Positions 1-7,501 of a DNA stretch of 43,230 bases are shown in pieces. Position numbers and translations under genes: made by a program. The DNA is taken from positions 1 through 43,230 of the forward strand of contig CAMVMU010000010.1 in NCBI GenBank assembly GCA_947168655.1, in the 5' to 3' direction. Position 1 is the stretch's first letter. Each line of letters opens with the position of its first letter. Source of the DNA: an uncultured Oscillospiraceae bacterium. GTDB lineage: Bacteria; Bacillota; Clostridia; Oscillospirales; Oscillospiraceae. Below the pieces are notes generated by a model. It worked only from the letters and a program-made list of their open reading frames with translations, had not been told where the DNA came from and made no database searches.

Positions 1-114
1 CTTGTGGGCGGCGTCACGGGCGGTGTAGATCACGCCGGAGATCAGGCAGCTGTCGCCCGAGCGCAGCTTGCGCGCCTCCTCCCGGCTGAGAGGAGCGGTT
101 ACTTTAACGGCCAT
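1..114 (-). CDS. Class I fumarate hydratase / L(+)-tartrate dehydratase beta subunit (partial, N-terminus only)
   Basis: Only the first 38 codons are present; the gene continues past the left edge. The start [14 protein letters not shown] and the segment [15 protein letters not shown] are typical of the C-terminal/beta part of Fe-S class I fumarases and tartrate dehydratases. It begins 1 bp after the stop of the alpha subunit, which is the normal arrangement for the two-subunit form. Placed last in a citrate lyase operon, it would help dehydrate malate to fumarate after oxaloacetate is reduced. Fumarase and tartrate dehydratase cannot be told apart from this fragment; fumarase is favoured by context. 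Confidence 0.85.
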   Translation of the reverse strand, partial: MAVKVTAPLSREEARKLRSGDSCLISGVIYTARDAAHK

Positions 115-115
115 A

Positions 116-955
116 TCACAGCACCTCCGTTTTGTGGCGGGTCACGTGGCAGTTGATGTTCACCGCCACAGGGAGACCCGCGATGTGGGTGGGGTAATGC
201 TCAATGTTCACAGCCAGGGCAGTGGTCTTGCCGCCAAAGCCCTGGGGGCCGATGCCCAGCGCGTTGATCTTCTCCAGCAGCTCCTGTTCCAGCTCGGCGT
301 AGAAGGGTTCTGCGCTGCGCTGATCCACGGGGCGCATCAGCGCCTTCTTGGCCAGATACGCGGCCTTGTCGAAGGTGCCGCCGACGCCAACGCCCACCAC
401 GATGGGAGGACAGGGATTGGGACCGGCGTCCTCCACCACCTTCAGCACGAAGTCCTTGACGCCCTGCAGGCCGTCGGAGGGCTTGAGCATCTTCAGCTGG
501 CTCATGTTCTCACTGCCAAAGCCCTTGGGGGCCACGGTGATCTTCAGAGCGTCGCCGGGGACCAGGTCGTAGTAGATCATGGCGGGGGTGTTGTCCCCGG
601 TGTTGACACGGTCCAGGGGATCCCGGACTACGGATTTGCGGAGGTAGCCCTCTGTGTAGCCGCGGCGGACGCCCTCATTGACGGCGTCGGCGATGCTGCC
701 GTCCACGTGGACCTCCTGGCCGATCTCCAGAAAGACACAGGCCACGCCGGTGTCCTGGCAGATGGGCTGGCAACGCTCATCGGCGATGCGGTAATTCTCT
801 GTGATGCGCTCCAGGATCTCCCGGGCGGGAGCCCAGGGCTCTGCATCGTGGCTGCACTCAATGCAGCGTTTCATGTCCTGGGGCAGGTGGCAGTTGGCCT
901 CCACACAGAGGCGGGCCACCACGTCGGTGATCCGGCTGGCGGAAATCTCTCTCAT
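116..955 (-). CDS. Class I (Fe-S) fumarate hydratase / L(+)-tartrate dehydratase alpha subunit
   Basis: A 279-aa protein of the N-terminal/alpha family of oxygen-sensitive [4Fe-4S] hydro-lyases, which interconvert malate and fumarate. The segment [15 protein letters not shown] (residues 61-75) and the GPNPCPP stretch supply conserved cluster-type cysteines, and [12 protein letters not shown] is a family signature. I chose the ATG at 955 because GGGAGG lies 6 nt upstream; a GTG at 970 overlaps the citF stop and has no good ribosome site. It lies 11 bp after citF and 1 bp before the beta subunit, so it is co-transcribed with citrate lyase. Inferred role: citrate to oxaloacetate to malate to fumarate during citrate fermentation. 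Tartrate dehydratase is the alternative. Confidence 0.9.
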   Translation of the reverse strand: MREISASRITDVVARLCVEANCHLPQDMKRCIECSHDAEPWAPAREILERITENYRIADERCQPICQDTGVACVFLEIGQEVHVDGSIADAVNEGVRRGYTEGYLRKSVVRDPLDRVNTGDNTPAMIYYDLVPGDALKITVAPKGFGSENMSQLKMLKPSDGLQGVKDFVLKVVEDAGPNPCPPIVVGVGVGGTFDKAAYLAKKALMRPVDQRSAEPFYAELEQELLEKINALGIGPQGFGGKTTALAVNIEHYPTHIAGLPVAVNINCHVTRHKTEVL

Positions 956-966
956 AGCGGCCTCCC

Positions 967-2379
967 TCACTTGGCGGGCACGTTGCGGATGGTATCCAGC
1001 AGCGTGCCGTCGCGGTAGATCACGTTGGCCACCACCCGGTCGCCCTTGGCGATGTGGGTGGGAGCGCCGGTGGTGCGCTCGGCCAGTTCCTTGAGCTCAT
1101 GGATGTCCACGATGGGCAGACCCGCGTCCACCAGACGCTGCCGCAGTTCCGCGTCCTTGGGGTTCACGGCGATGCCGGCCTGGGTCACCAGCACGTCGAT
1201 GTCGCGGCCGGGGGTGGAGATGCAGTTGACCCGGTCGGTGACGATGGGGAGCCGGGCGCGGAACAGGGGGGCGATGATCATGGACAGCCTGGCGCCGGCG
1301 GCGGTGTCACTGTGACCGCCAGAGCCGCCCATGATGTAGCCGTTGGAGTCGGTGTGGACGTTGACGTTGAAGTCGGTGTCCACCTCGGTGGCGCCCAGGA
1401 TCACCACGTCCAGGCTGTCCACCACGGCGCTGCGTGCGCTGGGGCTGGCGTAGTGGGAGGCGGAGATCTCCTGGTGGCGGGGATTGGTGCGGATGGACTC
1501 CACCGCCTTCAGGTCAAAGCACTGAACGTCCATCAGGGACTGGAAGCAGCCCTCGTTGAGCATATCCACCATGTAGCCGGTGATGCCGCCGGAGCCAAAG
1601 CTGCCGTGGATGTTCTCCTTGAGCATGATGTCCTTGAGGAACTTGGCGGCGGCCAGAGATGCGCCGCCGGCGCCGGTCTGGAAGGAGAAGCCATCCTTCA
1701 GAAGGCCGGAGTGGCGGATCACCTGGGCGGCGCGGTCGGCCATCACCAGGCCAACCGGGTCACGGGTGATCTTGGTGGTGCCGGAGACAATGCCGTTGGG
1801 ATCACCGATGGCGTCCACGGTCACCACGTAGTCCACATAGGTCTCGGGGATGGACCAGTCCAGCAGGGGGTAGGGCACCAGATTGTCGGTGATGACCACC
1901 ACTTTTTTGGCGTTCATGGCGTCGGGATAGGCGTAGCCCAGGCTGCCGCAGGCGCTCTTGCCGTACTTGCCGGAGCAGTTGCCCATGCCGTCGGCGGCGG
2001 GGGCGGCGATAAAGGCCACGTCGATGGGGGTGCGGCCTAGCTCGATGTCGCTGGGGCGTCCGCCGTGGGTGCGGAACTCAACGGGGGTCTCCATAATCCC
2101 GCGGGAGATGGCCTTTCCCAGGACACCGGACATATAGTCGGTCTGGATCTTGGTGACCACGTGGTTTTCAATGTGCTGCAGCAGGGGGGCGTGGATATCG
2201 AAGAGGGAGCTGGCGTTGACAGTCAGATCCCGGATGCCCATCCGGGCGATCTCGGCCATGACCATATTCAGTACATAGTCACCGTTGCGCAGGTGGTGGT
2301 GGAAGGAAACGGTCATGCCGCTCTTCAGACCGGTCAGCTCAATGGCTTCCCTCAGGGAGGAAACAACTTTATTATTCAT
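967..2379 (-). CDS. citF: Citrate lyase alpha subunit (citrate:acetyl-ACP transferase)
   Basis: A 470-aa protein, close to the usual CitF length of about 500. It swaps the acetyl group on the acyl carrier subunit CitD for citrate, the first half-reaction of citrate lyase. Recognisable family stretches are VSFHHHLRNGDYV near the N-terminus, the GIMETPVEFRTHGGRP region, and QTGAGGASLAAAKFL, GSGGITGYMVDM and GGSGGHSDTAAGA in the middle and C-terminal half. The ATG at 2379 was chosen because it overlaps the end of citE by 8 bp in normal operon style; the open frame upstream up to the GTG at 2400 lacks family sequence. Order on the minus strand is citD, citE, citF, hydro-lyase subunits. Confidence 0.95.
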   Translation of the reverse strand: MNNKVVSSLREAIELTGLKSGMTVSFHHHLRNGDYVLNMVMAEIARMGIRDLTVNASSLFDIHAPLLQHIENHVVTKIQTDYMSGVLGKAISRGIMETPVEFRTHGGRPSDIELGRTPIDVAFIAAPAADGMGNCSGKYGKSACGSLGYAYPDAMNAKKVVVITDNLVPYPLLDWSIPETYVDYVVTVDAIGDPNGIVSGTTKITRDPVGLVMADRAAQVIRHSGLLKDGFSFQTGAGGASLAAAKFLKDIMLKENIHGSFGSGGITGYMVDMLNEGCFQSLMDVQCFDLKAVESIRTNPRHQEISASHYASPSARSAVVDSLDVVILGATEVDTDFNVNVHTDSNGYIMGGSGGHSDTAAGARLSMIIAPLFRARLPIVTDRVNCISTPGRDIDVLVTQAGIAVNPKDAELRQRLVDAGLPIVDIHELKELAERTTGAPTHIAKGDRVVANVIYRDGTLLDTIRNVPAK

Positions 2380-3256
2380 GGTCTGCCGCCTTTCCCACAC
2401 CCATTTCCTCGGCCATAGCGATGGTCTGCTGTGCCCGGGCCACGATGGGTGCGTCGATCATTTTGCCGTGGAGGGCGATGGCGCCCCGGCCCTGTTCATG
2501 GGCAAGGCGGATGGCCTCCATGACCTCGTATGCATAGTCAATGTCCTTCTGGGAGGGGCTGAACACCTCGTTGATGACGCCCACATGGCGGGGGGAGATG
2601 GAAGCCTTGCCGGTGAAGCCCAGAGACTTGGCGTACTCAGCGTCCACCCGGATGCCCTCGTCGTCGTTGACGTCGGTGAAGGGGGTGTCGTACACGTCCA
2701 CGTTGGCGGCGCGGGCAGCTACCACCATGCGGCCCCGTGCGTAGTCGATCTCATTGCCGCCCTTGGTGCGCTTGCATCGCAGGTCCGCCGTCAGGTCCTC
2801 TGCGCCAAGGAAGATGGCTGCCACGCGGGGGCTGGCGGAGGCGATGGCAAAGGCGTTCTCCACACCCAGCGCCGTCTCGATGAGGGGCATGAGGCGAACG
2901 GTGTTCTTTTCCCAGCCCAGGCGCTGCTCCACCTCGGTCATGTAGGCGTCGGCGGTGAGAATGTCCTGGGCGCAGCCGGACTTGGGCAGCATGATCAGGT
3001 GGGGCTTCTGGGGCATGATGGCGTCCAGATCCTTCTTCCAATAGTCGGTGTCAATGGAGTTGATGCGCACGATGACCTCGCAGCGGCGCAGGTCCATGTA
3101 CTTCATGGTGTTGCGCACCAGATTGCGGGCCGAGTCCTTCTCATCGGGGGACACGGCGTCCTCCAGGTCGAAAATCAGGGCGTCGGCGCCCAGATACGCG
3201 CCGTTGATCAGCAGATTCGGCGTGTTGCCGGGGATAAACAGCATGGAACGTCGCAT
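2372..3256 (-). CDS. citE: Citrate lyase beta subunit (citryl-ACP lyase)
   Basis: A 294-aa HpcH/HpaI-type TIM-barrel lyase that splits citryl-ACP into oxaloacetate and acetyl-ACP. The start MRRSMLFIPGNTPNLL and the metal- and substrate-binding motifs DALIFDLEDAV (near 26-36), LPLIETALGVENA-type and FLGAEDLTADL are classic CitE. The C-terminal GKASISPRHVGVINEVF is also typical. It starts 3 bp after citD and its stop overlaps the citF start by 8 bp, so translation is probably coupled. Confidence 0.96.
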   Translation of the reverse strand: MRRSMLFIPGNTPNLLINGAYLGADALIFDLEDAVSPDEKDSARNLVRNTMKYMDLRRCEVIVRINSIDTDYWKKDLDAIMPQKPHLIMLPKSGCAQDILTADAYMTEVEQRLGWEKNTVRLMPLIETALGVENAFAIASASPRVAAIFLGAEDLTADLRCKRTKGGNEIDYARGRMVVAARAANVDVYDTPFTDVNDDEGIRVDAEYAKSLGFTGKASISPRHVGVINEVFSPSQKDIDYAYEVMEAIRLAHEQGRGAIALHGKMIDAPIVARAQQTIAMAEEMGVGKAADHE

Positions 3257-3259
3257 GAT

Positions 3260-3526
3260 TTACTCTCCTTTCCCCCGCGCAACGGCGGTCTCCACTCTGG
3301 CGCGGATCACGCAGTCCAGCGCGCCGCGGTCGGCAATGTGGAGTCTGGCATTCTCCACGCCGTATTCCGCCAGTACCTCCTGCACCAGTGCACGGATGCT
3401 GTCACCGAATTGCTGCTCCACCACGGACTCCAGCTCCAGCTGGATGCCCTGGGTGCCGGGTTCGATCTCCACATAGACATCGCTGGATTCCAGCGTGCCC
3501 GCGGAGGCCTTCTTGATGATGTCCAT
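3260..3526 (-). CDS. citD: Citrate lyase acyl carrier protein (gamma subunit)
   Basis: An 88-aa acyl carrier subunit. Ser14, in AGTLESSD, is the position that carries the phosphoribosyl-dephospho-CoA prosthetic group in characterised CitD proteins. The acidic middle (IEPGTQGIQLELESVV) and C-terminal RGALDCVIRARVETA fit the family. It is the first gene of the leftward operon, with a good promoter 50-78 bp upstream of its start. The maturation genes citC, citX and citG and a citrate transporter are not in the visible part of this operon; they may lie left of the window or elsewhere. Confidence 0.95.
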   Translation of the reverse strand: MDIIKKASAGTLESSDVYVEIEPGTQGIQLELESVVEQQFGDSIRALVQEVLAEYGVENARLHIADRGALDCVIRARVETAVARGKGE

Positions 3527-3575
3527 ATCAGCAGTCCTTTCTTCAATTTGTACTATAACAATTTAATGATATTAT

Positions 3576-3604
3576 ATAATACAATAGCGTACAGGGAATT
3601 TCAA
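3576..3604 (-). promoter_or_regulatory. Promoter of the citDEF-fumarase operon
   Basis: On the minus strand TTGAAA (3599-3604) and TATTAT (3576-3581) are separated by 17 bp. It lies in the AT-rich divergent region 3527-3723. No CitB-type or CRP-type operator was recognised. Confidence 0.6.
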
Positions 3605-3627
3605 CCTTTTTTCTGTCGCTTTTATCT

Positions 3628-3655
3628 TTTCAAATGGAAAAAACTACGATATACT
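3628..3655 (+). promoter_or_regulatory. Promoter of the P-loop/SAD protein gene
   Basis: TTTCAA (3628-3633) and TATACT (3650-3655) with a 16-bp spacer, followed by a ribosome site CGAGGAGG 8-10 bp before the ATG at 3724. It is back to back with the citD promoter, with about 24 bp between the two -35 boxes. Confidence 0.5.
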
Positions 3656-3723
3656 AAAAAGGAAAGCAGGAAGAATACCGCTTCCACGTTTTTTGGACGA
3701 CCACTTCACGAGGAGGACTTGAC

Positions 3724-4650
3724 ATGGCATTCGGCGAAATGGGCAGCAACCACATCTACAGCACCTATTACGCGCCTCGCGGTCGCGGGCGCATCTTCGA
3801 CCTGGGCATTCAGCTGGCCCAGACCTATCTCTCCCCCTTTGATCACATCATCGGCATCATCGGTGAGGCTGGCTCCGGCAAGAGCGTCCTCATCAAGGGC
3901 ATGTTCCCCGGCCTGGAGCTGACCAACGATGACGACGGGGTCAACGTCCGGCCCCTGCCCCTGCTGGAGCAGGACATGGAGACGGGCTTCTTCACGCCCC
4001 ACACCTATCACGTGGATATCCGGTTCGAGATGGGCTTCCGGCCGCTGAACCAGTTGGCCGAGGCCATCGAGCAGGCGGTCCACCGGGGGAAGCGGGTCAT
4101 CATCGAGCATTTTGACCTGATCTATCCCATGCTGGGTACCAATGCCGATCTGCTCATCGGCGTGGGCGAGGAGATCGTCATCACCCGACCCCGCCTCTTT
4201 GGTCCCGTACCCCAGGAGATTTGCGACATCGTCTACAAGTCCCTGCCCTACCGGCTCATGGCCCACACGGCGGAGGACCTGTGCGAGTACTGTATGCCCC
4301 GGGAGGAGCTGGACCGCTGCATCCACGGCGACGTGAAACACGGCTTCGTCATGGCCTTTCCGGAGCATGAGCCCAAGATCGACCTGGTGGAACTGGAGGC
4401 CAAGGTGCATGCCATGATTGAGGAGGGACTGCCCATTGACTATGTGGATGAGAGCCACATCAAGATCGGCGGCCATCTGCACGACTGTACCGGACCCCGC
4501 ACCCATGTGCACAACACCAAGCAGATCAAGGACTTCCACCTTCTCCACCACACCATCTACGATAAAAAACGCAAGGCTTACCTGATCGTGGGCTGTGTGG
4601 GCGAGCGCGCCGAGGAGCGCCTGCGGGATCTGGAGATGGCGTCCCGGTAA
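3724..4650 (+). CDS. P-loop NTPase fused to an AlaRS-editing-like (SAD) domain; function unknown
   Basis: A 308-aa soluble protein. Residues 47-54 (GEAGSGKS) form a clear Walker A motif and VIIEHFD (125-131) could be Walker B. The C-terminal half resembles the second additional domain (SAD) that edits mischarged tRNA in AlaRS, ThrRS and AlaX: HTAED at 181-185 in the place of HTATH, VKHGFVMAFP near 204-213 in the place of the substrate-pocket strand, and CTGPRTHVHNT at 255-265 in the place of CGGTHVxNT. The zinc set is altered: the second His of HxxxH is Asp185, and Cys255-His261 is spaced by five residues instead of three. The reaction is not known to me. It is divergent from citD and precedes desulfoferrodoxin, which has its own leader. 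Start chosen on an AGGAGG site. Confidence 0.8.
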   Translation: MAFGEMGSNHIYSTYYAPRGRGRIFDLGIQLAQTYLSPFDHIIGIIGEAGSGKSVLIKGMFPGLELTNDDDGVNVRPLPLLEQDMETGFFTPHTYHVDIRFEMGFRPLNQLAEAIEQAVHRGKRVIIEHFDLIYPMLGTNADLLIGVGEEIVITRPRLFGPVPQEICDIVYKSLPYRLMAHTAEDLCEYCMPREELDRCIHGDVKHGFVMAFPEHEPKIDLVELEAKVHAMIEEGLPIDYVDESHIKIGGHLHDCTGPRTHVHNTKQIKDFHLLHHTIYDKKRKAYLIVGCVGERAEERLRDLEMASR

Positions 4651-4742
4651 AGAACGGTTTTCCTTATTTGGATTTGACAGTTTCTGCTATGATGAAACAG
4701 GAAGCAATCACCCCAAACCTATATAACGAGGAGGCTATACCC

Positions 4743-5117
4743 ATGGAGATGAAGTTTTACATCTGTGAACACTGCGGCAATATGATTGCCATGGTGAAGG
4801 ACAGCGGCGTGCCCGTCATGTGCTGCGGGCAGAAGATGACGGAGATCGTCCCCGGCACCGCAGACGCCGCCGTGGAGAAACACGTTCCCGTCTGGGAGGT
4901 GCGGGACAACAAGGTGCACGTCACCGTGGGCGCGGTGGAGCATCCCATGCTGCCCCAGCACTACATTGAGTGGATTGCCGTGCAGACCAAACAGGGCAAC
5001 CAGCGCAAGACGCTGCAGCCCGGCGAGGCGCCCGCGGCATGCTTCGCCCTCTGCGAGGGCGACGAGGTGGTGGCAGTCTACGCCTACTGCAACCTCCACA
5101 GCCTGTGGAAGGCGTAA
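4743..5117 (+). CDS. Desulfoferrodoxin (superoxide reductase)
   Basis: A 124-aa two-domain superoxide reductase, which reduces superoxide to peroxide in anaerobes without making oxygen. The N-terminal rubredoxin-like centre has Cys8-x2-Cys11 and Cys27-Cys28. The catalytic iron site has His47 (EKHVPV), His67, His73 (HPMLPQHY), Cys116 and His119 (CNLHSLW). The ATG at 4743 has GAGGAGG upstream; the open frame further upstream lacks family sequence. An extended -10 (TGCTATGAT, 4685-4693) lies before it but without a convincing -35. It ends at the bidirectional terminator 5122-5174. Confidence 0.95.
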   Translation: MEMKFYICEHCGNMIAMVKDSGVPVMCCGQKMTEIVPGTADAAVEKHVPVWEVRDNKVHVTVGAVEHPMLPQHYIEWIAVQTKQGNQRKTLQPGEAPAACFALCEGDEVVAVYAYCNLHSLWKA

Positions 5118-5121
5118 GCAT

Positions 5122-5174
5122 TGCGGAATAAAACAAGACCTCCGGCTCAGCCGGAGGTCTTGTTTTATTCCGCA
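5122..5174. terminator. Bidirectional terminator between desulfoferrodoxin and the VTT protein gene
   Basis: A perfect 24-bp inverted repeat with a 5-nt loop (ctcag, 5146-5150). The arms run from the GC-rich tip outward into TTGTTTTATT on either strand. The stop codon of the leftward gene (5165-5167) lies inside the stem. Confidence 0.9.
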
Positions 5175-5881
5175 GGGTCTTGTTTTTCAGCCTCTTCATG
5201 GCGGCGGCAGACGGTTCGGTAGATCAGCAATCCGACACCGGAGATAGCCAGCGTTACGGCAAAGGCAATGAGGGCGAACTGATAGTTCTTTACACCCAGG
5301 GCGTCGCCGCCGATGGTAGAGGTGACGATGGAGGGGATCCGGCCCACAGTGGCGATCAGCAGCCACTTGCCCCAGCTGAGGTCGGTGAGACCGGCAAAGT
5401 AGCACAGCAGATCTTTGGGCGTGCCCGGCACGGTGAAGATCAGCCACATGAGGGCGTCCCGTTTGGGGGAGCTGCGCAGAAAGCGGAGGGACTCCAGCTT
5501 TTCCTTTGGGAAGAAGACCTCCACCAGGGGCTGCCCAAGGCGGCGTACAAGGGCGAATACCGCCACGCTGCCCAGTACGGCGCCCAACAGACACAGAACC
5601 GTTCCCCAAAAAGCACCGAACGCATATCCGCCGCACAGCTCCAGCGGCTCGCCCGGAATGATGGCCACCAGGACCTGGAGAAACACCATTCCCACATAAG
5701 CAATTTTGCCCCAAACGCCCCGCGCATCCACCCACTGGCGGAACAGCTCCGGCTGACGGGCGAACCGGATCATGGGACGGCCCACAAACCAGAAGAGAAA
5801 GAGGGACAGGAGAATGAATATCACCACACCGCCGACCGCAAGGCGCTTCTTCTGTTTTTCACTGAGGGTGCGCTTTTCCAT
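5165..5881 (-). CDS. TVP38/TMEM64 (VTT domain) family membrane protein
   Basis: A 238-aa polytopic inner-membrane protein of the DedA-like VTT family, some members of which act in lipid scrambling or transport. An N-terminal hydrophobic segment (about 14-34) is followed by the family core: VAIIPGEPLELCGGYAFG, a GxxxG-rich helix, FTVPGTPKDLLCYFAGLT and a C-terminal helix ending in charged residues. It starts 9 bp after galE, probably in one transcript with it. The ribosome site is weak (AAGG overlapping the galE stop region), which suggests coupling. Its substrate is not known. Confidence 0.9.
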   Translation of the reverse strand: MEKRTLSEKQKKRLAVGGVVIFILLSLFLFWFVGRPMIRFARQPELFRQWVDARGVWGKIAYVGMVFLQVLVAIIPGEPLELCGGYAFGAFWGTVLCLLGAVLGSVAVFALVRRLGQPLVEVFFPKEKLESLRFLRSSPKRDALMWLIFTVPGTPKDLLCYFAGLTDLSWGKWLLIATVGRIPSIVTSTIGGDALGVKNYQFALIAFAVTLAISGVGLLIYRTVCRRHEEAEKQDPAE

Positions 5882-5890
5882 GGAGAAGCC

Positions 5891-6904
5891 TTACAGAGTC
5901 TCAGCGTACTGCTGCCATCTCCAGGAGTCGCGGCACATGTCGGCCACGGTCTTCTCCGCGCACCAGCCCAGAAGACGCTGTGCCTTGTCCACGTTGGCAT
6001 AGCAGAAGGCCAGGTCGCCGCTGCGGCGGGGGGCGATGCGGTAGGGGACCTCCACACCGTTGACGGAGGCGAATGTGTGGACCAGCTCCAGCACGCTGGT
6101 GCCCCGGCCGGTGCCCAGATTGATGGACTCCCATCCTGTATGCTGGTTGACATAATTGATAGCCGCCACGTGTCCCCTGGCCAGATCCACTACGTGGATG
6201 AAGTCACGGACGCCGGTGCCGTCGGGGGTGGGGTAATCGTTGCCAAATACGGACAGCTCCTTGCGGATGCCCACGGCCACCTGGGTGATATAGGGCATCA
6301 GATTGTTGGGGATGCCGTTTGGCATTTCGCCGATGAGACCGCTCTCATGGGCGCCTACGGGGTTGAAGTAGCGCAGGCAAACCACCGACAGCGACCGATC
6401 GGCCACGCAGGCGTCGGAGAGGATCTGCTCGATCATGGACTTGGTCCAGCCGTAGGGGTTGGTGCAGGCGCCGCGGGGCATATCCTCGGTGTAGGGCACG
6501 GGATTCTCCATGCCGTATACAGTGGCGGAGGAACTGAAGATCAGGCGCTTTACGCTGTGGGCGGCCATGGTCTCCAGCAGGGTCAGGGTGGTGTCCAGGT
6601 TGTTGCGGTAATAGGCCACCGGTTTTTGCACCGACTCGCCCACTGCCTTGAAGCCGGCAAAATGGATCACCACATCGATGGTATTCTCGGTAAAGATCCG
6701 CTCCAGAGCGGCGCGGTCGGCCATGTCGGCCTGGTAGAACACGGGGCGGCGGCCGGTAATAGTCTCCAGCCGGTCGATCACATCACCGCGGGCGTTGGAC
6801 AGATCGTCCACGATCACTACGTCATAGTCCCGTGTCAGCAGCTCCGCCGCAACGTGGGAGCCGATGAACCCGGCGCCGCCGGGCAGAAGAATGGTTTGAC
6901 GCAT
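5891..6904 (-). CDS. galE: UDP-glucose 4-epimerase
   Basis: A 337-aa short-chain dehydrogenase-type epimerase interconverting UDP-glucose and UDP-galactose. The NAD-binding GGAGFIGSH (9-17), the catalytic pair SSSATVYG and YxxxK (NPYGWTKSMIEQIL), and RYFNPVGAHESG are all present. Length is standard. It is the first gene of a two-gene leftward unit with the VTT protein. galM and galK are also in this window but in other operons; galT is absent. The upstream region 6905-7000 is AT-rich, but no promoter stood out. Confidence 0.96.
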   Translation of the reverse strand: MRQTILLPGGAGFIGSHVAAELLTRDYDVVIVDDLSNARGDVIDRLETITGRRPVFYQADMADRAALERIFTENTIDVVIHFAGFKAVGESVQKPVAYYRNNLDTTLTLLETMAAHSVKRLIFSSSATVYGMENPVPYTEDMPRGACTNPYGWTKSMIEQILSDACVADRSLSVVCLRYFNPVGAHESGLIGEMPNGIPNNLMPYITQVAVGIRKELSVFGNDYPTPDGTGVRDFIHVVDLARGHVAAINYVNQHTGWESINLGTGRGTSVLELVHTFASVNGVEVPYRIAPRRSGDLAFCYANVDKAQRLLGWCAEKTVADMCRDSWRWQQYAETL

Positions 6905-7002
6905 AGCTGTTTCCTCACTTTTATATAAATAAATTAAATGGTAAGTATAGTGTAAAAGATGGCGGGCGGTTTTGCAAGAGCTTTTTCTGGCTGCTGAATG
7001 AG

Positions 7003-7030
7003 AAAACCCGGCGGAGTGATCCGCCGGGCT
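7003..7030 (-). terminator. Terminator of trxA
   Basis: Stem CCCGGCGGA/TCCGCCGGG with a gtga loop, followed on the minus strand by TTTTCTC. Confidence 0.85.
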
Positions 7031-7044
7031 TCGTGCATATGGAT

Positions 7045-7350
7045 TTATTTCAGCAGATCGAGAATGTTCTCCTTGGGCATGGCGCCGATGGCCTTGTTGA
7101 CCATCTGGCCATCCTTAAACACCATCAGGGTGGGGATGCTCATGATGCCGTACTGCTGGGCCAGGTCGCCACACTCGTCCACGTCGATCTTGGCGACCTT
7201 CAGACCGGTCTCAGCTGCAATCTCCTCCAGGATGGGGGCTACCATCCGGCAGGGGCCGCACCAGGTGGCCCAGAAGTCCACCAGAACGGGCTCCTTGCTC
7301 ATCAGGACCTCCTGCTGGAACGTATCGTTGCTTACATGAATAACTGCCAT
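7045..7350 (-). CDS. trxA: Thioredoxin
   Basis: A 101-aa thioredoxin with the active site WCGPC at residues 30-34 (FWATWCGPCRM) and the cis-proline segment SIPTLMVFKDG. It is a cytoplasmic dithiol reductant for enzymes such as ribonucleotide reductase and peroxide- and methionine-sulfoxide-reducing systems. It is a single-gene unit with its own promoter and terminator, divergent from galM. A GGAGG-type site precedes the start. Confidence 0.97.
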   Translation of the reverse strand: MAVIHVSNDTFQQEVLMSKEPVLVDFWATWCGPCRMVAPILEEIAAETGLKVAKIDVDECGDLAQQYGIMSIPTLMVFKDGQMVNKAIGAMPKENILDLLK

Positions 7351-7384
7351 TTGCGGAACCTCCGTTTTTTATTGTTGTGTGTAA

Positions 7385-7413
7385 ATTATATCCTGTTTTT
7401 TCCCATATGAACA
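7385..7413 (-). promoter_or_regulatory. Promoter of trxA
   Basis: TGTTCA (7408-7413), 17 bp, TATAAT (7385-7390) on the minus strand. The -35 is weak and the -10 perfect. Confidence 0.5.
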
Positions 7414-7439
7414 GAGGGAAATGCAAAAGAAGAAAAAAG

Positions 7440-7468
7440 TTTACAAGTTGGCAAAAGATTGGTATAAT
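7440..7468 (+). promoter_or_regulatory. Promoter of galM
   Basis: TTTACA (7440-7445), 17 bp, TATAAT (7463-7468), with TGG just before the -10 forming an extended -10. Confidence 0.75.
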
Positions 7469-7501
7469 AACGCCGCTTTTTTCAGTGAGGGGAGGGGTTC
7501 C

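Noticed and set aside
1054-2040. Long antisense open frame rich in Gly, Val, His and Asp opposite citF
   Set aside because: Composition is that of a shadow of GC-rich coding DNA; no ribosome site and no known motif. The same holds for the antisense frames at 8559-10376, 11320-12753, 16988-18925, 31757-33511 and 36045-37877.
4674-4693. TTGACA (4674-4679) plus TATGAT (4688-4693) as a promoter for desulfoferrodoxin
   Set aside because: The spacer is only 8 bp, so the two boxes cannot act together; only the extended -10 might be used.
5122-5174. Inverted repeat considered as an IS or MITE end
   Set aside because: No direct repeats or transposase; position between convergent genes and T-rich arms fit a terminator.
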